From assembly GCF_937915125.1 (NCBI RefSeq), contig NZ_CALDMP010000100.1, positions 1 through 16,839 on the forward strand: a stretch of 16,839 nucleotides of DNA. Direction: 5' to 3'. Positions 6,448 through 13,098 of the stretch are shown in pieces; positions within the stretch are counted from its first letter, which is position 1, and every line of letters starts with the position of its first letter. Made by a program: the position numbers and the translations under genes. The notes under the pieces were generated by a model that was not told the origin of the DNA, ran no database searches, and was given only the letters and a program-made list of their open reading frames with translations. Origin of the DNA: an uncultured Ruminococcus sp. GTDB taxonomy: Bacteria; Bacillota; Clostridia; Oscillospirales; Ruminococcaceae.

Positions 6448-8592
6448 TTATACTTTTACTTTTGCGCCGAGTCTATTGCTTTCCTTATAGGGTCTGACCA
6501 GCATGTAGATCATAAATGCAATGATGGCAATTGCTGCGATCAGTCCGATCATATTGACATCTCCGGTGAAAATGGAACCGATCTGGTAGATGCACAGGGA
6601 AACGGCATAGGCAAATACACACTGATAGCCAATGGCGAAAGCAGTCCATTTCGCGTTGTTCATCTCCCGCTTAATGGCACCCATTGCAGCGAAGCACGGT
6701 GCACACAGCAGGTTGAATACCAGGAAGGAGTAGCCCGCTAGTGCAGAGAAGCTGGCTGCAAACTGTCCCCAGATCTCATCGCCATTTTCAGAAACTTCTC
6801 CGGCGAAGTGGTAGAGGGAACCATAGGTGGCAACAACGTTTTCCTTTGCGATAAGTCCGGTAACTGCGGCAACGGCTGCCTTCCAGTCGCCCCAGCCCAG
6901 AGGTGCGAAGATCCATGCAATTGCACTGCCGATCACTGCCAGGATGGAGCTGTCAATGTCCTCCACCATGCCGAAGCTGCCGTTCTCAAAACCAAAGCCC
7001 ATGAGGAACCAGAGTACGACGGTGGAAAGCAGAATGATGGTGCCGGCTTTCTTGATAAACGACCAGCCCCGTTCCCACATGGAACGGAGCACGCTGCCTA
7101 CAGTGGGCATATGATATGCCGGAAGCTCCATAACAAAGGGTGCCGGGTCGCCGGAAAACATCTTCGTTTTCTTCAGCATTATGCCCGATACGATAATTGC
7201 CCCAACGCCGATGAAATAAGCGGATGTTGCTACCCAACCAGCATTGCCAAACAGTGCGCCGGCAATCAGTCCGATGATGGGCACTTTTGCGCCGCAGGGA
7301 ATGAAGGTAGTGGTCATAATGGTCATGCGGCGGTCGCGCGCATTTTCAATGGTACGGCTTGCCATGATGCCCGGTACGCCGCAGCCAGTGCCGATGAGCA
7401 TGGGGATAAAGGACTTGCCGGAAAGACCGAACTTCCGGAAAATACGATCCATGACAAAGGCGATTCTTGCCATATAGCCGCAGGATTCCAGGAACGCCAG
7501 GAAGAGGAACAATACCAGCATCTGGGGGACGAATCCCAGGACAGCGCCGACACCGCCGATAATGCCGTCTACGATCAGGCTTTGCAGCCAGTCAACACAG
7601 TGGATGCTCTCCAGCAGATAGTTTGCACCATCGGTGATCCAGCCGCCGAAGAGGGTATCGTTCATAAAGTCTGTTACCCATGTGCCCACGGTGGTGACAG
7701 ATACATAGTATACGATAAACATGACAACGGCAAAGATCGGCAGTGCCAGCCAGCGGTTGGTGACGATCCGGTCGATCTTATCCGAGGTTGTCATACCTGT
7801 CTGTTTCTTTTTCAGGCAGTCCTTGATGATAGATGCAATGTACAAATATCGTTCGTTGGTGATGATACTCTCTGCATCGTCATCCATTTCCTGTTCTGCT
7901 GCGGCAATGTCCTTTTCCAAATGTTCCTTTGTCTGTTCCGGGATTTGCAGCTGTTCCAGGACTTTTTCGTCACGCTCAAAAATCTTGATGGCATACCATC
8001 TCTGCTGCTCCTCCGGTACATCGTGCAGGAATGCCTCCTCAATATGCGCCAGGGCATGCTCTACGCACCCACCAAACTTGTGCTGGGGAACCATGGGCGT
8101 CTTGCTCTGTGCGGCACTGACCGCTGCTGCAGCGGCTTCTGCCACGCCGGTACCTTTCAGTGCGGAGATCTCCACGACCTGACAGCCTAGTTCCTTTGCC
8201 AGCTGTTCCTTACGTATCTGGTCGCCGTTTTTTCGGACAACATCCATCATATTGATGGCAACGACTACTGGAATGCCAAGCTCCACCAGCTGCGTGGTCA
8301 GGTACAGGTTTCGCTCCAGATTCGTGCCATCAACAATGTTGAGTATGGCATCCGGACGCTCTTGGATCAGGTAGTTACGGGCAACGACTTCCTCCAGTGT
8401 GTACGGAGAAAGGGAATAAATACCCGGCAAATCGGTGATAATGACATCCTTCTGCCCTTTCAGTCTACCCTCTTTCTTTTCCACGGTAACGCCCGGCCAG
8501 TTGCCGACAAACTGGTTGGAACCGGTCAGGGCATTGAACAACGTGGTTTTTCCGGCGTTGGGGTTGCCGGCTAATGCGATCTTGATACCCAT
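6448..8592 (-). CDS. feoB: Ferrous iron transporter FeoB
   Basis: FeoB imports Fe(II) across the cytoplasmic membrane under oxygen-poor conditions. The 714-residue product has an N-terminal G-protein domain: G1 GNPNAGKT at 9-16, G2 threonine near T36 (PGVTVEKKEG), G3 DLPG at 54-57 and G4 NMMD at 114-117. A helical GDI-like domain follows, then a polytopic membrane domain with paired gate motifs, including GTGCGVPGIMASR and FIPCGAKVP with their conserved cysteines. The start at 8592 is preferred over 8601: AAAGGA lies 8 nt upstream of 8592 but directly abuts 8601. A DtxR-like half-site pair (8614-8631) lies in the leader. Upstream are two feoA-type genes; a small Cys-rich membrane protein follows. 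Confidence 0.96.
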   Translation of the reverse strand: MGIKIALAGNPNAGKTTLFNALTGSNQFVGNWPGVTVEKKEGRLKGQKDVIITDLPGIYSLSPYTLEEVVARNYLIQERPDAILNIVDGTNLERNLYLTTQLVELGIPVVVAINMMDVVRKNGDQIRKEQLAKELGCQVVEISALKGTGVAEAAAAAVSAAQSKTPMVPQHKFGGCVEHALAHIEEAFLHDVPEEQQRWYAIKIFERDEKVLEQLQIPEQTKEHLEKDIAAAEQEMDDDAESIITNERYLYIASIIKDCLKKKQTGMTTSDKIDRIVTNRWLALPIFAVVMFIVYYVSVTTVGTWVTDFMNDTLFGGWITDGANYLLESIHCVDWLQSLIVDGIIGGVGAVLGFVPQMLVLFLFLAFLESCGYMARIAFVMDRIFRKFGLSGKSFIPMLIGTGCGVPGIMASRTIENARDRRMTIMTTTFIPCGAKVPIIGLIAGALFGNAGWVATSAYFIGVGAIIVSGIMLKKTKMFSGDPAPFVMELPAYHMPTVGSVLRSMWERGWSFIKKAGTIILLSTVVLWFLMGFGFENGSFGMVEDIDSSILAVIGSAIAWIFAPLGWGDWKAAVAAVTGLIAKENVVATYGSLYHFAGEVSENGDEIWGQFAASFSALAGYSFLVFNLLCAPCFAAMGAIKREMNNAKWTAFAIGYQCVFAYAVSLCIYQIGSIFTGDVNMIGLIAAIAIIAFMIYMLVRPYKESNRLGAKVKV

Positions 8593-8613
8593 TGTATTCA
8601 TCCTTTCATTTTC

Positions 8614-8631
8614 AATTAGATAAAACTAACC
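8614..8631 (-). promoter_or_regulatory. DtxR-like operator upstream of feoB
   Basis: On the - strand GGTTAG-N6-CTAATT, i.e. AATTAG (8614-8619), 6 nt, CTAACC (8626-8631) on +. Same half-site and spacing as the two operators upstream of the operon, with one changed base. I see no clear -35/-10 beside it, so it may tune an internal promoter or be a remnant. Confidence 0.5.
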
Positions 8632-8691
8632 AACGACTTGAAAAAATAGGCGCACAGCTTTTTTGCAGTGGCAAATGTACGCACAATTCAT

Positions 8692-8913
8692 TTATTCGAT
8701 TTCGATCATTTCGGCGTCTGCCTTGCGCAGAGACAGTTCGTAGCCGCGGACAGTGATTTCCACAGGGTCGCCCAGAGGTGCTACCTTACGGATATAGATC
8801 TCCACCCCTTTGGTAATGCCCATGTCCATGATTCTGCGCTTCACAGCACCTTCGCCGGTAAGCTTTTTGACACGGACAGTCTGACCGATTTTTGCTTCTC
8901 GCAGTGTTGCCAT
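8692..8913 (-). CDS. feoA: FeoA, small SH3-like cytoplasmic partner of FeoB
   Basis: A 73-residue protein with the FeoA beta-barrel pattern: LREAKIGQTVRVKKL at the N terminus, RRIMDMGI (26-33), then GVEIYIRKVAPLGDP (36-50) and ITVRGYELSLRKADA (52-66). FeoA-type proteins bind or modulate FeoB in the cytoplasm. Start 8913 is preferred because AAAGGAG lies just upstream on the - strand (complement at 8920-8926); the longer frame to 8952 lacks a site and adds residues unlike FeoA. It lies 45 nt after the first feoA-type gene and about 100 nt before feoB. Confidence 0.93.
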   Translation of the reverse strand: MATLREAKIGQTVRVKKLTGEGAVKRRIMDMGITKGVEIYIRKVAPLGDPVEITVRGYELSLRKADAEMIEIE

Positions 8914-8958
8914 AATAATCTCCTTTCCAAAACCTGTTACCGGAAACGGCACAGGTAT

Positions 8959-9171
8959 TCATACCATAATTTTGTTTGCCATTTCCTTTGAGATTGCCAC
9001 ACGGGATTCCTTGACGTTGACGATGACATTTCCGCCGATGGCATTTACCACGGTGATTGTTCCGCCTACGACAAATCCCAGATTTTCCAGAAATTTTTTG
9101 GTTTCCGGGTTCTCGCCGATCTTTCTGATCAGGTTTTCTTCCCCCGGACTTGCAAATGTCAGTGGCATCAT
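8959..9171 (-). CDS. Second FeoA-domain protein, first gene of the feo operon
   Basis: A 70-residue FeoA-like protein: MMPLTFASPGEENLIRKI, then FLENLGFVVGGTITVVNAI and a C-terminal VNVKESRVAISKEMA strand pair. It is more diverged than the downstream FeoA and has an N-terminal SPGEE segment. Start choice: AGGAGG (9178-9183 on +) abuts ATG 9177, but lies 6 nt before ATG 9171 and 9 nt before 9168, so 9171 is the most likely start. The promoter and two operators lie just upstream. Two FeoA-type proteins beside one FeoB suggests one may regulate rather than structurally support the transporter; this is inference. Confidence 0.85.
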   Translation of the reverse strand: MMPLTFASPGEENLIRKIGENPETKKFLENLGFVVGGTITVVNAIGGNVIVNVKESRVAISKEMANKIMV

Positions 9172-9205
9172 AACCATCCTCCTCGTGACACGCTGGAATA
9201 AAATT

Positions 9206-9223
9206 GGTTAGAATCAACTAACC
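9206..9223 (-). promoter_or_regulatory. DtxR-like operator 2 of the feo operon
   Basis: GGTTAG (9206-9211), AATCAA, CTAACC (9218-9223): perfect 6-bp half-sites with the same 6-nt spacing as the site at 9237-9262. It lies in the leader, between the predicted start and the first gene. Confidence 0.65.
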
Positions 9224-9236
9224 TATAGTAGAAAGA

Positions 9237-9262
9237 AATGGGTTAGTAAAACCTAACCCATT
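9237..9262 (-). promoter_or_regulatory. DtxR-like operator 1 of the feo operon
   Basis: AATGGGTTAG (9237-9246), TAAAAC, CTAACCCATT (9253-9262): perfect 10-bp arms. By hand alignment one 19-bp register matches 14 positions of the DtxR/IdeR consensus TTAGGTTAGSCTAACCTAA as I remember it. It covers the predicted start of transcription, so an iron- or manganese-bound repressor here would block the operon. Confidence 0.75.
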
Positions 9263-9266
9263 AGAT

Positions 9267-9295
9267 AGTATACAACTTTTGATCTGCTTTGTCAA
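9267..9295 (-). promoter_or_regulatory. Promoter of the feo operon
   Basis: Read on the - strand: TTGACA (complement of 9290-9295), 17 nt, TATACT (complement of 9267-9272). The start is predicted near 9260, inside operator 1. Confidence 0.85.
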
Positions 9296-9502
9296 GAGGA
9301 AAACTGATTTTTCTGAGATTTGTAGGACTGCACAAATAAGAGGTTGGGAAATTTAACATGATTTGTGGGGATTTATAAGTGGTGAAGGTTTTTATCTGAC
9401 CTATTACGATTTTTATTATGTAAACATAAAATGCCTTGTGGCTGAATTAGAAAGATTACATTGTTCGTTTTACATATTTTTTGTGCATATTGATGATTTG
9501 TA
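9296..9502. other. A/T-rich intergenic stretch between divergent promoters
   Basis: This lies between the leftward feo promoter and the rightward dockerin-gene promoter. I see no gene, only a short inverted repeat ATTTGT/ACAAAT near 9320-9340. It is visibly richer in A/T than the flanking genes. Confidence 0.5.
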
Positions 9503-9531
9503 TTGACTTTTTCTTCATGATTTGATATAAT
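9503..9531 (+). promoter_or_regulatory. Sigma-A-type promoter of the Cna-dockerin gene
   Basis: TTGACT (9503-9508), 17 nt, TATAAT (9526-9531). The start is predicted near 9538, giving a leader of about 57 nt that includes the TTTTAAGAAAGGAT ribosome binding region (9574-9587). Confidence 0.85.
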
Positions 9532-9594
9532 AATTTTGGAACATTTCACTTCTAGGGGATAAAATGTGAATGATTTTAAGAAAGGATGATTTTT

Positions 9595-10623
9595 ATGCTG
9601 AAAAAATTGTTGGCTGGAATCGCAAGCCTGACACTCGCATTTACTGCGGTGATCTCTTCCGGAACGCTTCAAACAGAAGCGTTGGAAACAACAACTGAGG
9701 CGAATGAACAAGAAGTAGTCGATCCAAGGACTGAGGGCATTCCCATGACAATACGTGTTTTGGATGAATCTGACAATGACGAATTGTATCTTCCTGGGGT
9801 TGAATTTCAGGTGACATCCGTTGAGACGGAGGAAGTGATTTATCAATTCGTGTATGACGGTGGTGACTTTACTTTTATGTTGGAATATGGAAAATCTTAT
9901 ACGATTTATGCAATATCTGTGCCGGAAGGATATCAGCTGCAAAATGAGGGTGTTTATGCAGAAGCAAATGACTATGAAATGGATTACACCTTCAGAGCGA
10001 AAAATCCCAGTATCACAACGACATATGCCACTACAACTGATCCGAGTATGGCAACGGCTGATTCGGAGGAACCATCGACAGAGACACATTCTACATCTGC
10101 CACAGAATCGACCACAACTACTACAGCAACAACAAAATCAAAAACGACTGAAACAACCGTTAGTACCACTCCGGATACCTATGTATATACAGGAACATTT
10201 GGTACGACCACACCAGATTGGTTAGAATCTTTGTTGCATTCTCAGACCACCACAGAGGATACGGGAACAAACAGCACAACCCCGGATTGGTTGAATTCTC
10301 AGACTACCACGGAGGATACGGGTACAAACACCACGACCCCGGATTGGTTGAATTCTCAGACCACTACGGAGGACACAGGAACAAACAGCACAACTCCAGA
10401 TCTTGTGGGAGTATTCTTCGGTGACATCAACCTGGATGGCAGAATCAATCTTTGTGATACTGTTTTGCTGAATCAGTATTGTTCCGGAGCCGTTTCACTG
10501 AATCCCACAGCACAAGAAAACGGTGATTGTAATCAAGATAGTGAAGTGAATGCAGATGATAGTATTTTACTTTTAAAATTCTTAATTCGGATGGTGGATA
10601 AACTGCCTGTATTTGGAGATTAA
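9595..10623 (+). CDS. Secreted Cna/SpaA-like protein with Thr-rich repeats and a dockerin
   Basis: A 342-residue exported protein. A signal peptide (MLKKLLAGIASLTLAF..., likely cut after the TEA near residue 29) is followed by a prealbumin-like beta domain at about 52-138 (IPMTIRVLDESDN, LPGVEFQVTSVET, GKSYTIYAISVPEGYQL), resembling Cna_B/SpaA modules. Residues about 140-200 form a Thr/Ser linker. Near-identical 19-residue repeats built on TTPDWLNSQTTTEDTGTNS follow, then a C-terminal dockerin (about 276-338) with two calcium-loop segments, DINLDGRINLCD and DCNQDSEVNADD. There is no catalytic domain. Start 9595 is chosen because AAGAAAGG (9578-9585) lies 9 nt upstream; ATG 9586 overlaps it. 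The dockerin should anchor it to a cohesin on a scaffoldin or the cell surface; its ligand is unknown. Confidence 0.82.
   Translation: MLKKLLAGIASLTLAFTAVISSGTLQTEALETTTEANEQEVVDPRTEGIPMTIRVLDESDNDELYLPGVEFQVTSVETEEVIYQFVYDGGDFTFMLEYGKSYTIYAISVPEGYQLQNEGVYAEANDYEMDYTFRAKNPSITTTYATTTDPSMATADSEEPSTETHSTSATESTTTTTATTKSKTTETTVSTTPDTYVYTGTFGTTTPDWLESLLHSQTTTEDTGTNSTTPDWLNSQTTTEDTGTNTTTPDWLNSQTTTEDTGTNSTTPDLVGVFFGDINLDGRINLCDTVLLNQYCSGAVSLNPTAQENGDCNQDSEVNADDSILLLKFLIRMVDKLPVFGD
10207..10401 (+). repeat. In-frame 57-nt tandem repeats in the Cna-dockerin gene
   Basis: A 69-nt first unit (10207-10275), two 57-nt units (10276-10332, 10333-10389) and a 12-nt partial (10390-10401) encode TTPDWL(N/E)...SQTTTEDTGTN(S/T). 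The first unit carries four extra codons (SLLH region). Third-position differences between units show they are not freshly copied. Confidence 0.88.
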
Positions 10624-10639
10624 AACGAATTGCCTTAAC

Positions 10640-10712
10640 CCAAAAAGCTGTTGCCGCAATGACAAACTTCTTAGAGTTTGTTTTGGACAACAGCTTTTGG
10701 CTTTTCTATTTT
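10640..10712. terminator. Bidirectional terminator between convergent dockerin genes
   Basis: CCAAAAAGCTGTTG (10640-10653) pairs with CAACAGCTTTTGG (10688-10700) with one bulge, and the loop holds a perfect ACAAACT/AGTTTGT stem (10662-10681). T-rich sequence follows on the + side; the - strand side is A/T-rich as well. Confidence 0.7.
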
Positions 10713-10720
10713 CTGATAAG

Positions 10721-12928
10721 TCAGATCAGTGCATCCCAATCTGCCGAGCCGCTGACAGATGCGGTGGCGTAATATTTCAGGATGTAGTAGGCGTCGTCGG
10801 CATTGACGTTACCGTTTTCGTCCACATCTGCTGCCAGAAGGGGATTGCCTTCCAGTCCCAGATCGCCGCTGACGGAATAGGAGGCATAGGCTTTCAGTAC
10901 CAGGTAGGCATCGTCTGCGTCCACATCGCCGTCTTCATCTACATCGCCTCTGAGATAGGGGATCTCTGCGGCGTTGATCTGGATGGTGTAGTTATCCACA
11001 GAATGGTAGGAGCCATTTGTGATTGCCAGGGAATAAGTCCCAGCGGACAGCATCGTCTCTTCCGTCAGCATACTGGTTGCGCTGCCTGTGCTATCCCAGT
11101 TTTCCAGCACTTTTCCCTTTGCATCAAGCAGCTGGAGCTTCCAGTAGGTGGAGGCGGGATAGTTCTGGTTTGCATGGTTGAATTGAAGCGAAACATTGCT
11201 GGTTTCGTCCAGGGTAAAACTGTAATAATCCTTGTCTGTTTCGGAATAGAGATTTCCTGTGCAGGCAGTCGCAACAGGAACAGCATTGGCTGTGGCAGCA
11301 GTATCGTTATATTCAGTTTCGTATACGCCTTCAGTTGTGGAATTGACTGTAATGGTATAATTGTCTGCGCTGTGGTACGAAGAGGAAACAACTTTGATAT
11401 AATATGTTCCCGGACGGAATCCGAGTTTTTCTGTCTGCTGAAGCGCTGTGCCGCCCTGGCTGGTCCAGCTGCATAGTTCCTTGCCGCTTGCATCGATGAG
11501 TGTGTAGCTCCAGTAGTTTGAAGCATTGTAATTCTGCTCCGGGTGCTGGAATGTGATCTGGATGAGGCTGTCTTCTTCCAGTGCTACTGCGTAATAATCC
11601 ACGTCGGCGTCTTGATAGAGATTGCCGATGCAGGGGGTGTTGACGAGGAGCGCATTGGCATCGCTGATGGTATCGTTGTACTCGGCTTCAAATTGCGTGT
11701 CAGAGCCTTGGGTGGGAGTGTATGCGGCTTGAATTGTGTAGTTATCTGTGCTGAAATAGGTACTGGATGCCACTTTGATGTAATATGTTCCGGCACGCAG
11801 TCCCAGTTTTTCGGTTTGTTTAACTGTGGCGTTTCCAATGCTGTCCCAGCTGCACATGGTGCTTTGATTGGAATCGATCAACGAATAAGTCCAGTATTTT
11901 GAATTGATGTAATTTTGCTCTGGGTTCTGGAATGTAATCTGGAGCATACCGTCTTCTTCCAGGGTTACTGCGTAGCAATCCACATCTGTTTCATTGCCGA
12001 TGCTGCCAACGCAGGAGGTGTTTACAGGAAGTCGACTGGCATCATCAAAGGTGTCGTTGGATTCGGATTCGTAAAACTTTTCTGATGCAGAAGCGGCGGT
12101 GTAATTGACCTTTACCGTATAATTATCTGTGCTGAAACTGCCGGCGCTTTCTACTTTCAAGAAGTAAGTTCCGGCGCTATAACCAAGCTCATTTGTCTGG
12201 AATCTGGTCGTACCGCCTGTACTTTCCCATTTTTGCAGAGTAGTGCCATCTGGTTTGAGAATTGAAAATTTCCAGTAATCGGAGTTAGCAAAGTATTGCT
12301 CCGGATGCTCAAAGAGAACGGAGATGGAACCGGATTCTTCCAGTGTGACTGCGTAATAGTCAACGTCGCTGGTAGAATAAGTGCAGCCGATACAGGAGGT
12401 GTTCACAGGGAGGGGATTTGCGGTCTCAGCCGTTTTATTGTATTCGAATTCGTAAAGCTGGTCAGATTCGCTTGCTGTTGTGTAATTGAGTTGCATGGTG
12501 TAGGGGTCTGCACTGTGACTGAGGCTGGAGATCCTTATATAATAGGTTCCAGCATGGAATCCCAATGCTTCTGTCTGGAGCGAAGTTTCTCCGCCTTTGC
12601 TCTCCCATGTACGCAGTGTAGTTCCGATGTCGTCATGCAGTGTAATTTTCCAGTAGGTAGAGTTGGTGTAGAATTGCTCCGCATGGTCAAAGGAAATAGA
12701 AAGCGTGCCGTCTCCTTCCAACGTTACTGCGTAATAGTCTACATCGCTGCTGTTGGAGAGTGTGCCGGTTATGGGTGCATTTACTTCAGCTGTCTCTGCC
12801 GTTGCAATGGTGTCGTTTTCGTAGGATTCGCCATCTGTTTCTGCAGAAACCGGCATTGCGCCGAAGCTGCTCAAGCACAGCAGCCCGGCGGTCAGCAGGG
12901 AAAGCCAGCATTTTTTGTGTCGTTTCAT
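10721..12928 (-). CDS. Secreted five-module PPC-like repeat protein with dockerin (735 residues)
   Basis: A signal peptide (MKRHKKCWLSLLTAGLLCLS..., cut after PVSA at 29) is followed by five modules of about 115-120 residues at roughly 37-150, 160-278, 287-405, 414-530 and 537-653. Each begins with an E-x-N-D-T-like motif and carries (D/S)DVDYYAVTLEE and AGTYYIKV, as in bacterial pre-peptidase C-terminal (PPC) domains. A dockerin occupies 660-735, with calcium loops DVDEDGDVDADD and DVDENGNVNADD. I see no catalytic domain. Start 12928 is set by AAAGGGG about 9 nt upstream; the longer frame to 13006 would begin inside the promoter. PPC folds include ligand-binding domains of secreted peptidases and clostridial collagenase, so a binding role in a scaffoldin complex is plausible but unproven. 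It is likely a paralogue of the next gene. Confidence 0.85.
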   Translation of the reverse strand: MKRHKKCWLSLLTAGLLCLSSFGAMPVSAETDGESYENDTIATAETAEVNAPITGTLSNSSDVDYYAVTLEGDGTLSISFDHAEQFYTNSTYWKITLHDDIGTTLRTWESKGGETSLQTEALGFHAGTYYIRISSLSHSADPYTMQLNYTTASESDQLYEFEYNKTAETANPLPVNTSCIGCTYSTSDVDYYAVTLEESGSISVLFEHPEQYFANSDYWKFSILKPDGTTLQKWESTGGTTRFQTNELGYSAGTYFLKVESAGSFSTDNYTVKVNYTAASASEKFYESESNDTFDDASRLPVNTSCVGSIGNETDVDCYAVTLEEDGMLQITFQNPEQNYINSKYWTYSLIDSNQSTMCSWDSIGNATVKQTEKLGLRAGTYYIKVASSTYFSTDNYTIQAAYTPTQGSDTQFEAEYNDTISDANALLVNTPCIGNLYQDADVDYYAVALEEDSLIQITFQHPEQNYNASNYWSYTLIDASGKELCSWTSQGGTALQQTEKLGFRPGTYYIKVVSSSYHSADNYTITVNSTTEGVYETEYNDTAATANAVPVATACTGNLYSETDKDYYSFTLDETSNVSLQFNHANQNYPASTYWKLQLLDAKGKVLENWDSTGSATSMLTEETMLSAGTYSLAITNGSYHSVDNYTIQINAAEIPYLRGDVDEDGDVDADDAYLVLKAYASYSVSGDLGLEGNPLLAADVDENGNVNADDAYYILKYYATASVSGSADWDALI

Positions 12929-12977
12929 ATGGAATAACCCCTTTCGTTTATGGCATATCTTTGTATGTGCTTTTTCC

Positions 12978-13006
12978 AGTATACTATATTTTGTCGTAAA
13001 TTGCAA
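12978..13006 (-). promoter_or_regulatory. Promoter of the first PPC-dockerin gene
   Basis: On the - strand: TTGCAA (complement of 13001-13006), 17 nt, TATACT (complement of 12978-12983). The start is predicted near 12971, about 43 nt before the start codon. Confidence 0.75.
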
Positions 13007-13035
13007 GAAAAACCGGAAAATCTGGCAGAATATCT

Positions 13036-13078
13036 AAAAAAACCGACAAATCTCCAGAGGAAATTCATCGGTTTTTTT
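13036..13078 (-). terminator. Terminator after the second PPC-dockerin gene
   Basis: AAAAAAACCGA (13036-13046) pairs with TCGGTTTTTTT (13068-13078), with a small TCC/GGA stem in the loop. It gives a T run on either strand. It separates the two paralogues into independent transcripts. Confidence 0.8.
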
Positions 13079-13098
13079 AAAAAATTTGTAAGCTATCG

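Noticed and set aside
6808..8190. 460-codon open frame on the + strand inside feoB
   Set aside because: It is antisense to feoB, which has intact G-motifs and gates; the translation is His/Cys-rich and low in protein character, with no ribosome binding site.
9373..10089. 238-codon open frame on the - strand across the dockerin gene start
   Set aside because: It overlaps the signal peptide, promoter and Cna-like domain of the clear + strand gene and looks like an antisense shadow rich in Cys, His and Ile.
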